Shown piece by piece: positions 12,656-24,900 of a DNA stretch of 64,000 nucleotides. How positions within the stretch are numbered: the stretch's first letter is position 1; the number at the start of each line of letters is the position of its first letter. The stretch comes from Micropterus salmoides (lineage: Eukaryota; Chordata; Actinopteri; Centrarchiformes; Centrarchidae). The notes below the pieces were generated by a model. The model did no database searches and was not told the DNA's origin. It saw only the letters and a program-made list of their open reading frames with translations. The stretch lies in the NCBI RefSeq assembly GCF_014851395.1, contig NW_024041039.1:10397513-10461512 (forward strand), given 5' to 3'. The position numbers and the translations under genes are program-made.

Positions 12656-13329
12656 CTCCCTCCATCCTCTTTCTCATTCCCTTCCCTCAGTGACAGCTGA
12701 GTCCACGCGGGTGTTTTTCTGTCACAGCAGTGTGATATCTCATAACTGCACGTTCTAATAAACACCATACACCTGACTGACTGACTGACTGGAGGCCCAA
12801 AAGCCAAAGCAGGACCCAAGCATGGGAGGTACATTTGGTAAGGGAAAAACCCCGGGTTATATCTCTAGAGAGAGTTGTAAGAAAGGAAAAAACAACTCAG
12901 CCTGTGTTTCCTTCTCTGCATCCTCCAACTATTTTGTTCTCTGGAGTACAAACACCCTCAAGGACCTTTTTACTTAGAGACAATCACCATTCATTCGAGG
13001 CACACAGGGGCATTCAACCTCACCAAGGGAAGGGGCTTTGGAGGAGTTTTCAGGTTGTGCATTAAACAAACTCATTCCTCACATACTCTACTCTTTCACT
13101 GAGTATGTGGACAATGTGTGCTCAATTTCAAAATACTCAATTCACACGGTCATGACCTTTACTACAATGTCTGAGTAACAGTTTGACATAATAATCTAAA
13201 TTACTTTGCTAGCTATTGTGATCTTAACATCTAAACTAGTTTCAAGTTTAAGAGGCATCATCAATGACTTTAGATGTCTACAGGCAAATATGTCAAATTG
13301 TAAGGCTAACATAGAAACAAAACTATAAA

Positions 13330-13790
13330 CAATTGTTTGTTTTCATTGATTATTTCTTGGCTTAATTAACTGTTTAGTCTATAAAATGTCATAAAATAAG
13401 TACAAATACTGAAGGCAAGTTCCCAGAGAATCCAGTGTCCTCTCACTAGTTATTGTTAGAGTTAGAAAAATCCAGTAAGATTTTATTTATGATGATACAG
13501 GAAATGTATGAACAGGAAATTCTCACATTAGAGAAAACCAACTACAATAAAGATGCCATTTTATTTAATTTGATAAATTTCTTGAGGGTTGCAACTACTT
13601 CTTGTTAATATTGATTCATCTACCAATTATTTAATCGATTCATCACGTAATTGTTTTGTCTATAAAATGTACATTATGATTTCCCAGAATCTAAGGGACT
13701 TACTCAGATGTCTTCTTTTGTCCGGCCAAGACACAGTACTTACAATGATTTAAAACAGAAAAAAGGGGCAAATGTTCACACTGGGAAAGC
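13330..13790. repeat. Two adjacent copies of one dispersed repeat
   Basis: Phrases near 13350-13440 (TTTAGTCTATAAAATGTCAT ... TTCCCAGAGAATC) are repeated near 13610-13700 (TTTTGTCTATAAAATGTACA ... TTTCCCAGAATC). The second copy continues through TCTTTTGTCCGGCCAAGACA. This phrase set is a common fish interspersed repeat. Both copies are diverged and no coding potential is seen. Confidence 0.6.
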
Positions 13791-15809
13791 AAGAAACTAT
13801 CGTATAGTATTGGTATTTTTGTCAGATAATATCAGCACTAGGCGACATTCATTGTGTAAACTGTAACATTCAACACAATTACACATGAATAATAATCCAT
13901 CTCTACTTTTAAAAAATGTTTTTTCTAAAAATGGCAAAGAAATGGTTTAAAAGATCGTCCCTCACTGATCTGACCCAGCAATGGTGTGTTAAACATTAGA
14001 ATTGATTCGTTCAGGGTCAGTGTATGCGTGCAGCTCTCTGTGGTGCGGTCACTGACTGTGCCCGGGTAGGGAGCGATGCTAAAGAGCCACTAGGAAACAC
14101 ATATTTGGATCCGACTCTCCCTGCGGCTGATGCAACCCCATGGCAAAACTTAGCTCTGGAGGTCGTCTGTCGCCTCAGCCAAGGCGAGGTTTCCTCCCCG
14201 GGCTTCCCGGCCCACCCCCCCACCTCGTGAATTCTGCTGGCTGACGTAAATGGGCTGCAGTTAACTCACATCCTGTCTGCGCTGGTCAGAGGAACCGCAG
14301 GCAAAGCGCTGCTCCACAGTCCGTGCCTCGGTGACTTGCTCACCCTCCCTGAACCTCCTGGGACACAATGCACCTCATCCCTAACCGGTCAGGACACTGT
14401 GTCCCAGCTACAGGGACTTCAAAAAGATCTAGTCTGCATGACTAACTTACAGAGTAGTGGGCCGTGTCTTCAAACAAGGAAGCAGGACTGTATCAGTAGA
14501 AAGGCACCTTCAGATCTAGGCTTTGGTAATTGGATAATCAGCCCTTGACGGGTTAGACATCATATGACAGAGGCATAAAATGTGGACGTACTTAGACTAC
14601 TTTGAGTGAAATCATCTGAGTCTTGTAAAGAGGCGTAATAATATCTATCGTGTCTACACAAGCACATGGTCAAGTGGAGTACTTTCCTCTAAAAGTGTTA
14701 GGTTAAGAAGTGTAATCACTTTTGCCACAATGTGCCGATTGGATAACTGTAAGCAAGCTAGCAATGTACGCAGCAAATGTGTTAAATATGACAGCTAATC
14801 TTTCTCCTTTTTCCTCACGTCTCTGTATGTACTGTACGTCTCTGTACGGAGTCACGAAGCCAGAGGTCAAGTACAAATTTCATGTTCAAGTTAAATATTT
14901 TCACCTTGCATTGAAGCATCTTTGTCACAATTTGTATCCAGGCTGAAACATTATACTATTTTATACCAAAATTAGCACGTATGTGCAGGGTTTTTAAACG
15001 TGGGTAAGTCTGGTAAAAATAGGCGATTGACTCTTTTAAATCCCGTTTATGCCTCATTCTGTTCTCTATAGGTCTACATATTCTTAGACCGACAGATGGA
15101 GCAGTTTAACAGAAGGTACAGTTGTAGGTGTGACTGTTTTTTAAAGGCAAATGGTATACATGGCTCATGGGTCAGGTACGAGTGCCCCTTTGCAGAATGT
15201 TGCTTAGGGCCCCAGCAAGTTGCATGTCGATTTAAATAGTGCTCCTAAATAAATTCTGTGCAGTTGCTCCTAAAGCTTTCAGTCAGGAGAACCAGTGGTA
15301 CTAGTGGAAAAAGTTCATCCGGAGCCCTGCAGCCCCAAGCACAGCTGCAGAGTCATTTGACCAGGGAATGAATGCCGATTGTACCCTTTCCCACTGAAGA
15401 AAAAGACAGTGGACGTGAAACACATTGACTTAACATGCGAGATCTGAATAGCCAGAATTATCCGGCAAAAAAACAGGCTAGAAAATTAATACTTAGAATC
15501 CTAGCTAGCTGCATAAGGACTATAAGCTGCTCCTCTGTCTACGCTCTACCTCACATACTGTTGGCTCTTGCGCTTTGGTGTGAACGCGCTAGTCTATGCT
15601 TTTATGAATTCAGTTGTCTTGATTTTTTTTTTTTTTTTTAAATGATTTGTAATCCGTTATTGCATTTGTTGTGTTGTGTCCAATATGCTTCCAGTAAAAA
15701 CCTTTTAAGGGCAAAAGCTGTGCACCTATAAATGTCAAAAAATACTCTAACCTAAAAAGGAGAAAATAGGTTGTTTATCTATGCCTCCCAAAACGACACA
15801 CATGAGCGT

Positions 15810-16080
15810 TTCTCATACGTTACTATGTAAGTCACGTAACGCAAGTCATATGACATTAAACACGTAGTTAACATTATGAAACAGTCGCAGTTTGGTTAGG
15901 TTTAGGCAACAAAACTATCTATTTAGTTAGGAAAACATCATGGTTTGGGTCCATTACGCAAGTCACGTGATGTATATCACATTACTTCACATGTGACAGA
16001 ACTCATGTTAATCACATGAGTGATGTCAGTAATCCTAACCCGAACCCTTAACTTTTTTTCACATGGGACTCAAACGGCGT
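15810..16080 (+). repeat. Dispersed repeat copy A (partner at 36230-36420)
   Basis: The phrases GTTTGGTTAGGTTTAGGCAA, CATCATGGTTTGGGTCCATT and GTCACGTAACGCAAGTCA recur at 36230-36420 in the opposite orientation. The arrangement is CGTTTCACAAC, then GTTTTGTTGCCTAAATCCAA, then TGACTTACGTAATG. This shows one interspersed family. Function and class are unknown. Confidence 0.55.
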
Positions 16081-16719
16081 TCTCTTGCACTGAAAGTCTT
16101 GGACTCAGACTTTGTTGCTATTTATATGATATTTATACTATTTATTTGCTACTTACTCCTGTGGTACCATCATACGGCCACTAGAAGGTGATGGTATGAG
16201 GACAGGCTGAGGCAAGGATTATACTTTCCGCCTCCGCGAGTACGCGCGGGTCCGCTAGGGTCCGTGAAAAAATCGCCAACAGAGGGGGTACGCGTAGGGT
16301 CTGTGCGCATAGACTATACCAGCAAAACAGAATGCAAATACATTGACTGTTTACTGCGGAAAAATGCCTGCCATAAATAATATCAAATATAAGATGTGAA
16401 TTTTAGGATTATACCTTTAAACTCTGAGTCATTTGGAGGAACTATAGACAATGTTCCTCTATTCCTCTGCAGTTATGCAACAGGTCACTGTTTCAGCACC
16501 AAGCTTAATGCCATCTCCATTAGGGGATCATATTTGCTCCTCAAAAAGGCAAAGAAAAAGGACCTCTTTTGACTGCGGCACAGAAGCTGGCAGGTTATGC
16601 AATGGCAATGAGCGGGAGGCAACAACTCAAGAAATGATGTTACATAACTGACAAGGCGCATTCACACAACCCGCTGGGCAGCCAAGTGGAAAACAGGGTA
16701 CTCTAGCGTTGACAGAAAA

Positions 16720-16738
16720 GGGGGGGGGGGGGGGGGGG
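16720..16738 (+). repeat. Poly(G)19 tract
   Basis: Nineteen consecutive G within otherwise AT-balanced sequence. Such a run can form a G-quadruplex and is prone to sequencing length error. Confidence 0.9.
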
Positions 16739-16982
16739 TAAGGGTATTGTGTGGATGTTTGGGGTAAAAAGCTGGATAAAAAGGAGGTGTGTGGGAAATG
16801 TATCGTTAGGCTGAGAGGACAGAGGTATGCTGCCTCGTTGGAAGGAAAACGTGCGCAGAGACAGAAAGAGCTTTGTGTGAATAGAGATGTCGTTTCTCAT
16901 TATAATGCATGAGGCACTTTGAGAGTCTCCGTTTAAATAAAGGCGAGACATCTCAACCCCATTTCCCCCAGCCCTCATGGTT

Positions 16983-17006
16983 AAAAAAAAAAAAAAAAAA
17001 AAAAAA
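16983..17006 (+). repeat. Poly(A)24 tract
   Basis: Twenty-four consecutive A at 16983-17006. There is no adjacent SINE or LINE body that I could identify. Confidence 0.9.
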
Positions 17007-19906
17007 TCAGGGGAAGAGGAATTCACGGCCTGAGGCAAGGGCAAGTGATTGAAGAACAGGAAAAAGAGCCAGAGTTAGAGGAGTTGGTGAATGAAAGAGA
17101 GAGAAAGAGAAACTCACAGCCGAGCACCATTAGTTCCCATTAAGTTCTTGTTTATTCACTTATCTGCACAAAGATGCATTGCTCCAATCTGTTGTGTACA
17201 AGAGTGGAATTTGGGTCTGGAGCCGGGAGACTTAGCGAGCCATGCTGTGTTGTGTCCTGAATGGGCTCTATCACACGCTAACAGTGTATTTCCACTGGGA
17301 CCGGTCACGTGTCAGCCAATACTCCCTGGCGTATTCTAAGCATCTCTGTACCACAGGAACTAACAGATGTGAGGCCACAATGTGGACGCAGAGAATTTGA
17401 AATCAACCAACCCTGCAATTACAAAGTAAGACGTTCACATTCTTTTAACACCAGCAACAAGCTGCAGTTTCCTGCATTTGGCCTTGTTGAAACTTCACAA
17501 GTGAAGAGAACGGCAGCAACAGTCAAAATCTGCAGTTAGCGGCGGTGAAATTGAACCATCGCCGCTGTGAAACAGCTGTCCATTAAAGTAACGAATGGAA
17601 AATAATAAAAAACATTTCCGTGAAAATAATTTAAATCCCAGACTGTGGCTCACCGCAAACATGTGAAATGACGTTTCTTTTACAGAAGTAAAGAGGATGA
17701 GAGTCAAGGGTTAAAAGCCTTTGCCTGCTAAATCCAATATTGGGCGACACCAGCTGGAGAGCCAGGTGGGTAACTGCAGGGTGGGCCAATCATTGCTCTA
17801 TATAGAACACCACAAACCACCACCACAAAAAAAGGAACGGGAAATAGACAATTTTCTCTATCAATAACAAGTGTCCTGGTGTAGATCAGAAGCAGTGGAT
17901 TTTTTCCCCGCTTTACACCCTCATTCATGCATGTTTCCTTGAACTCTTCAGCCGACCTGAAGGATTTCTTGCGTCTCTGGAGAGTTAATTTCCTGAGAGG
18001 AGGATATATGTAGGTGGAGCTGCTGCTGAGCTCATTCTACAGTATCTGAAATCCATCACTGACATAATGTTAATTCCTCAGGCTGTGGGCAGCAGCACAG
18101 GCCAAACCTTTTTCCCTACCCTGACTTTTCCCATGCCTTGTCATAGGTTTAATAGCCTCCTTTGCAATGACTGAAACTTTAATTTTGTTATCAACACCCC
18201 TCCCCTCCTCCTCACTTTCTCCATCCTCCCTTGTTTGACGTGTGCTGCCGATTCCACCCAGGTTCCTAGTAGCCGTTCATCATCCTCACCATCCTTACAG
18301 TTGACTCAGCCCGGGGCGCTCACTGCCCATTAAGACACACCCCAACCAAAAATAACTCAAGTCAGGATGGATCTCAGTATGTTACATAAAAAATAACATA
18401 TCTCACAGAGAAGCTGTGACTCACTCACTGCAGCGAATTAAGGCTACGACACAAATGAGTGCTCAGACGTGCATTAAATCTTTTGTATTTGAGGAAAATA
18501 CATATTTTTGTGCACATATTATGCCATGCCAGAGATTCTCTGGAACCGTAGCTGAGCATGAGCAGCAGCTGAAATGTTTGCTGCCACTCCTGTTACGTAA
18601 GAGGACTTCCATCCACTCACATAATTGATTCTGACCCCTGTGGCAGCTCTGATGTGTGCTGCGAAGTGCAAAAAAAGATCAGCACTGAAGAACAATTTTT
18701 TTGTGCCCAGCATGCGGCCAAAGATAAACACAGCATTACTCAGGGTTCAACAGGACAGCAGCATGTTCCCTGAAAATAAACTGAGCAGGGTGCATATTAT
18801 GTGCAGCCTCCAGATTCAAAGCAGCGATGTAAATTTGTGTTTATCTTCACGACCTGAGCTCCTTTAATCCTCTGCTTTGGTCTTGCCTGTGTGCATTTCT
18901 TTCCCTGTAAACATCTGTTATAGTAAATATAAGATGATGTGGCTCAAAGCCCTTCGTCCAAGTGGGTGTTTTGTGTCACCCCCATCTTTGTTTACAAGGA
19001 TGCAAAAGATGCATGTTTGCAGGCTTTCATGAGTGGGATATCTCAGCATATGGCATTTCTGCACTCTTGGCATGGGCTTCCATCAGCAATGCTGCAAAGC
19101 CAACTGCCACGCTTGGATGTTTACCAAACACAACAAATTAAAAATGGCACAGATCAGAGTCAAAATAAGACAAATCACTTATTCATATTTGTGGAGATAT
19201 AGCGCAGACGGGGAATTTTTTCTCTCTCTTGTAAGTTAAAAGCATTGTATATAAAAGTATAAATTTGTTAAAATATTTGTACTTTGGTGCTTTTGTTTAC
19301 ATTGCACCAGCTTTTTGTTTTCCCAGTTGTCTGTGAATCATTTACATTGGCACCAACTCTTTCCCTTAAAAATGCCTAATCTAAGGATAGCTATGAACTT
19401 AATTTAAGTGAGAAATTCCTTTGGGAAGAGTAGTAAGGGTTTACATTTTTCCCACCACTGAACTAAAAGCCTAAAGCAATGTTGAGCTTCGTGGAACAAA
19501 TATTAGTCCCCTGTCAAACATACACCACAAAAATACTTTTAATACCTTACTGTATGTTGAGATATAGCTCTAAACCCAGATAAGTAGCCACATCGTATGT
19601 TTACATTCAGAACTTCATTTGAAAAGTAGGCATTTTAGAAAGGTCAGTTCTGTAACGTTAGCTCAACATAGATTAATTCTAGTTGTGACACGTATAATTT
19701 TTTTTAATGAATGGGCATTCACTGTTTTGCATCTGATTTAATGGCATTTGTAAATTAAGGAACTATAGCATAACAAAACTGTGGAACAAGATGTCCCAAA
19801 AATATCGATCCCCTGTCAGCGCTGTAGTTTTGGCTACCGAGCGAGAGCACCATCATGACCTATTAAGTAATTTTTAAAAAGGTGGGATCAAATAAAACGG
19901 GCTTAC

Positions 19907-19949
19907 CGAAGTACACCGTCTTGTCACACTTGGGGCATTTTGAAGACAT
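19907..19949 (-). CDS. Cysteine-rich LIM protein (CRIP2-like), coding exon 1 with start codon
   Basis: The first coding exon reads MSSKCPKCDKTVYF plus the first base of Ala15. The start is the ATG at 19949 in the context CCGCAACATGT. The donor is TTCG|GTAAGC. CPKC supplies the first two zinc ligands of LIM1. The 43-nt length with phase 1 matches exon 2 at 4626-4720, giving a continuous 46-codon open frame. The upstream region has a GC box and an octamer and is likely the promoter. CRIP proteins are small LIM adaptors found in cytoplasm and nucleus, linked in mammals to cardiovascular, smooth-muscle and gut expression. That role is family knowledge and is not shown here. Confidence 0.9.
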
Positions 19950-20104
19950 GTTGCGGGTTGTTGTGGGGTCGAGTGAAAGTGATCTGTTTTGTTTGTTCGA
20001 AGTCTGAAGTCCACTTTCTCTTCGTCCTCTTGCTCTTCTCTCCACAGCAAGTGTCCCGCTCCGCACACAGAAGCTGGGAGCATCTATTCAGTCAACGGCT
20101 GCTC

Positions 20105-20125
20105 ATTTGCATAGCCCCGCCCCCC
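20105..20125 (-). promoter_or_regulatory. Octamer plus GC box upstream of crip2-like exon 1
   Basis: An octamer (ATGCAAAT on minus, 20105-20112) sits two bases from a GC box (GGGGGGCGGGGC on minus, 20114-20125). Both lie about 155-175 bp 5' of the start codon. This spacing fits a proximal promoter with POU/Oct and Sp/KLF sites. No TATA box is obvious between them and the ATG, so the transcription start site is not placed. Confidence 0.65.
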
Positions 20126-20344
20126 AACACAACAGTCCTCGTGCCTTCTTTACGGGTTGTGGGAAATTTCACAACTTGACGCCTTGTTTGAAGACCAAAA
20201 AGAAGAAAGAAAAGAAAGACTGAAATTTGGTGACTTTCCATAATGTAACGTCAGCTGAATGCCTGTTTCACCATTTTCTCTTCATTCTGCCTCCAAACCA
20301 CATTTTATTAGTAAACTACGACGGAGTATTAGGGGGGGAAACTT

Positions 20345-20850
20345 GAGGATGAAGATTTTATATTTGTTTTGCATTTCCAGAATAAAAGTAGAAATGTTGA
20401 GAATTAAGTCAAAATGTCCTGAATAAAGTGAGCATAATGACAATAAAGTTGGAGTACCATTTCGAGAATAAAGGAAATGAGGAGAATAAAGTTGAAATGT
20501 TGAGATTAAACTTGAAAAGACGAGAATATAGTCAACTCCTTATCAAAAAACGTTAGAGTGACTGTCCGCCATGCCAGCTACCATGTAGGCTACATCACAG
20601 ACATATGGGTTAGGCTACATCAAAGTCCTAGACTATAAAACCTCTCTGGCTATATCCCTGGAGTGTAAAGATGAGTTTATGAAGAGGTGCAACTGTATTC
20701 TCAACTGAAAGCAAAAGCTGTGTCTATGATGTTGGTACTTCAGTTTAATTCTCATCATTTTGACTTTATTCTTATCATTTCAACTTTATTCTCAACATTT
20801 CAACTTTATTCTCGAAATGCAAAATAAATAAAAAATCTCCATTCTCATTC
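20345..20850. mobile_element. Hairpin MITE whose arms are arrays of GAATAAAGTTGAAATG units
   Basis: The left arm (about 20350-20530) repeats units like GAATAAAGTTGAAATGTTGA. The right arm (about 20735-20850) repeats the reverse complement, such as TCAACATTTCAACTTTATTC. The outer edges match as GATTTTATATTTGTTTTGCA against the reverse of TGCAAAATAAATAAAAAATC. This is a long-inverted-repeat non-autonomous element of a kind common in fish. Confidence 0.7.
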
Positions 20851-21210
20851 TTTTTCCTTAATGTAGCAACTACCCAAGTTAAAGTAGCCCTGTAGCAAAC
20901 ATTAGTAAAGTAAAAATTTAGCTACAACTCACTTTTCTGAATCTTTGGAGGAACTTTTTGTATATAAGCATGTGCCATGAAAAAACAACGACAGGGTCTA
21001 TTTTGCTTTTATTTCAACATGAGTTACAAGTCATAAGATACATAAGATAACAGATTTCTGAAATAAAAACCAAGGATATGTAAAGTACATAATAAACAAC
21101 ATGATAGGGAAATATGATGATGATGAGACTGGTAACTACATAATGTACCAACCTAATCTGTATATTTCTTATACATGTCTTCAGGATTGCTTTGTCTTTG
21201 GCCATCTTTT

Positions 21211-21459
21211 CTATGAACTCCTGTCGTTCTTTTTGAAGTGGGTAACTATCATGCTCCATCTCTGACTAACAGGTATCTCAGATGTTTTCCATTCTTCAAG
21301 CGTTCCCCCCCTCTTTAGGAACTTTTGCAGGCCAGTAACCTCGTCAAACAATGCGTCCTCATCGATGGTCACATTGGGGCATTTTGCCTGCAGTTGCTTT
21401 TTAAAAAGGAAACAATGCAAATCTTTTAGATTTTGCTTGTGCTTTCCCCATGATTGCAA
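21211..21459 (-). pseudogene. Possible hAT-type transposase fragment
   Basis: A minus-strand open frame of 82 codons includes LQAKCPNVTIDEDALFDEVT and FLKRGGTLEEWKTSEIP. The acidic/aromatic composition and the DEDALFDEV...FL pattern suggest a piece of a hAT or zinc-finger-transposase-derived protein. A short second frame (MEHDSYPLQKERQEFIEKMA) follows at about 21259-21200. I do not recognise the exact family. No complete domain or conserved neighbour is present. Confidence 0.3.
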
Positions 21460-24400
21460 CTAGTTCACAGCCAAAGTGAAGAATGATTGAGATGTTTTCA
21501 GAAAACTCTCTTTAGACATTGCTCCATCTCCTCTATCAAAGCTGTTCTGGCTGTGTTATGAATGATGCGGGCAGGACAGCCTAAGCCAATCACTTCCCGC
21601 CTTTTCAGTCCTCCAAATTTGGTATTTGTGGTACGGCAGATAATGCCATGACTTTGTTTTCCTGGTTGCATTTTGGGATGACCACCAGGACCTCAGCTGC
21701 AATTCATAATCAAATCATACGCTATTACACTATTTTAATACTAATGTTACTCATCTCCTTCCTTTCCACTCTACCAGGCTTGAAAGGATGTTTGTGGTGA
21801 TGCTGTTGATTCACTTGCCTTGACCTTGCCAAGTTTTCAGCAGCAGTTTTCACTAAAACTAGTGTGAGCAAGTAGTTATGTAACAGAACAAGATGAGTGA
21901 TATGAAGCTGCTAGAGCCAAAACAAGCACACCGCGACTGAAACATCAAACGGTAGTCTTTATTGCCACAAAAAATATTATTTAACTTTTGGGGTTTGTGT
22001 TTAATGCACACTTAAAAACAGGGCCATGTCAAATTAGCTACAATTGAAGTCTTTGGGAGGTCATTGAACAGTGTGAAACCACACCACCTCCCCCAACCTT
22101 TCCATCGTTGGAATTGGGAGCCTGCATCCAAAACCTTTTATAACTTTCAGAAACTGACAATCCGGCTTTACAGAGCGATTGGACAGGTGGATGGAGTTAA
22201 AAAAGTGTTAATTTGTGTAGTGTTCAAGTGTGGTCATTTGGACCAACTATAAACACTTTAAACTTTAGACGTGATTGAATCGTTTCTAGCATACTCCGGT
22301 TCCAGCTGTATTTGAAGTTGTAGGTTTTACAAGCAGCACTTGAAGGCAGCGTTTCTTTCTCTATGGGCCAGGCAGTGGTTTGTCGCAGCCAGCCCAGGCC
22401 AGGTGGGAAAGCTTTTGGGCAAGTGGTGGGGCAGTCCACTGGGGTAGGCTACATTAAGACCCATTTCCTTTTTCCCCCTTTACCACACAAGAGGAGCAGG
22501 AGTAGTGTTTGGTTGAAACACAATGCTCTCATTCAGAGTGAGTGACTTGTAGGAACATTTTTTGGGGCAAAGGAAGACACTGAAATGTGGCTCGGGTGAA
22601 TCAGCTTTCTCTTAGTAGAGCTGCTGGCTTCATTACAAATTAGGCCTACTGAGGCAGACAGGCAGAGCAGAAAAACAACTTCTGAATTAAAGAATGACAA
22701 GTCATTGTTGCATTCATTTCTGATGGCTAATTAAAGGACTCTTTGACAAAACATTATCAGTTCCTCCGGCAGTGTGTCTCCATCTTTCCACAGGGCCTCT
22801 TGAGAGTGACTGAGGTCATCTCTTTCACACATCGGTGCTGTCTGGTGTGTCTATCTAGTGACACAGTGCAGGTCCTGGTCCAGGAACAGACTGATATTTC
22901 CCACATCTGTGTCCCGGCTGATTAGCACCCGTCAGCATGCCTGTTACCAGTTCCTCCTTATCTCTGAGCTCACTGTTTTAAAAAAAAGAATAAATTAAGT
23001 CAGGTGGAGAATCAACAGCCTCTTAAAGGCAGCAAAACTGTACACACTGGATTTTTTGGGCAATCCTGGTCAGCAGAAATTCCCAAACAGATGTTTCACA
23101 GCATTTCCTACCCGGTGCTGAGTTGAAGTAGTGAGTCTTCCTGCCTCAGCGCTCAAAGTGTGTGTTTCACAGTGGACATGAGTTCATTACCGTTCACCTC
23201 CAGTTGTTTGCTGCGGTTGCAGGTTTGTTGCCAGTTCAGCTGCGGCACACAATCAGACTCAAACCTGCTGAGGGTTAGAGGAGGTCAAACATACCACAAA
23301 GCAAAACGGAGACAAAGAGGAGGCAGGAGACTGAAACTGAAGTGCCAATGTTGTCTGAAATCCTGGGCTCACTGAACACATGCAATAAAAGATTAAAGGA
23401 GTGGTATGTTATTCCCACTATCTGTTCTATAAGACATCTATGTGAGGCTGAAAAAGTGAATAAACAATCAGCAAAATTCCTTAGAAAAATAATGTTTTTT
23501 TAATTTTCAAGGCTGAGATATGGAGCAAAAATGAATGATAAGTGAAGGAACAGATGCTCCTGACATGTTCTCTGGGGCAGCGTGATTTGATGCTTCTGAG
23601 GAGTGGGTAACCCTGGGGAGACTGAAGTGGACATATCCAGGCCACTATACTTCTAACTTGTTTCTGATGTGGTGCTTGGTTCAGACCCACACTCCAGTTT
23701 GTTTCTGCAGAGCAGATCAAGCATCCAGCTCCACGGGAAAAGACAGGAATAGACAGAGAGAGAAGGGTGAGGTGGTCCTAAGGGCTTAAAAGCATGTTAG
23801 TATTTTACTTACAGAGGGGCAAATAGGTGGTAGAGGTACCACTGTACTAGTCAAAGGCACACTCCACTTTATAATGTATGTGGCAGTGGAGGAAAAGTCT
23901 GAGAAAATAATCCCAATCATGTCATCAGAATCTTTCAATTCACCATGAGTCTTTAAATTTATGAACTGGGGGTGAGCAGCTTGAGTACCACTTTAAATAT
24001 TCCCATACAAAGGAAAACCTGTTAGTTTAAAGCTAACATAAATGTAATATGAATTTGAATTTCTTAAAAAATTCACTCATTCATTCAAAATCATTCAAAA
24101 AAGCGTAAGTGCCTTGCCATTTCAGAATGGCAAGGCAAGAACAGCTGAATACAATGCTTCTTTGTGTAAGAAAAATTACATATTTTAAAATATCAAAACC
24201 ACCACTCGAATAGGGTGATCTTCATCTCTGTTTGGCTGCTGGATATTCATGTATGTGTGCTGTTGTAAGTGTCAGTAGGCGGGGTCATCATCATCATGTA
24301 GTGGAGCCACCTGGGGCCTGGTGTTCTCCATATAAAAGCAGATCCTATCTGTGGCACTTAGGAGATGGAGAGGAGAGGCACGCAGTTCCCTTTACTCCTC

Positions 24401-24689
24401 GCTCCCTATTCTTTTTGCTTTCTTTCTTAACACTACATCGCACTCATCATTCCATCCATGCATACATGCTGACACTACTGATTCACTGATTACCATACTC
24501 CACTGCATTATTTAATTAGTTTTGTTTTGTTAATTAGACATTTGAGTTATTGTAAAATAAAAGTAATGGTACCTTTGCTGCAGCTGGTTGTGGCATTTTG
24601 ATTATTCATGTCAGGGTTTTTGAGCCGGCCAGTGACATGGTAAAAAGCTCATTAAAAAACAAAAGGTTTTAATTACACTATCTATAGCA

Positions 24690-24900
24690 TGCATGCAACA
24701 GTGGTGCAATGAAAGTGCATTTACTCAAATACTGTACTTAAGTACAAATTTGAGGTAGAGTATTTCCATTTCATGCAACTTTAACCTTGTACTCCATTAC
24801 ATTTCAGAGGCAACGGTTGTGGCAACTTTTTACTCCACTACATTTCTCTATCAGCTTTAGTAACTAGTTACTTTTTAGATTATAATTTTTCATACCGTCT
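24690..24900 (+). mobile_element. Fish MITE, copy 1 (TACTCCACTACATTT type)
   Basis: The phrases ACTGTACTTAAGTACAAATT, GAGTATTTCCATTT, TACTCCACTACATTTCTCTA and CTTTAGTAACTAGTTACTTT are the consensus blocks of a very common teleost non-autonomous element. A second copy runs from about 60550 into assembly gap 2. Confidence 0.75.

Larger units (their letters stand above)
4721..19906 (-). other. crip2-like intron 1 (about 15.2 kb)
   Basis: The intron is bounded by a GTAAGC donor (19906-19901) and a TGCAG acceptor (4725-4721). The donor leaves phase 1 and the acceptor restores it. The intron is filled with repeats: a TTAA-flanked MITE, inverted degenerate arrays, a LINE remnant, a hAT-like MITE, CA arrays, and poly-G and poly-A tracts. 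I saw no further conserved exon on either strand. A GC-richer patch near 14020-14560 has open frames but no recognisable protein. Confidence 0.75.

Noticed and set aside
14017..14560. GC-richer patch with frames on both strands
   Set aside because: I considered it as a missing plekhh2 or crip exon, but no LIM, PH, MyTH4 or FERM residues and no matching phase were found.
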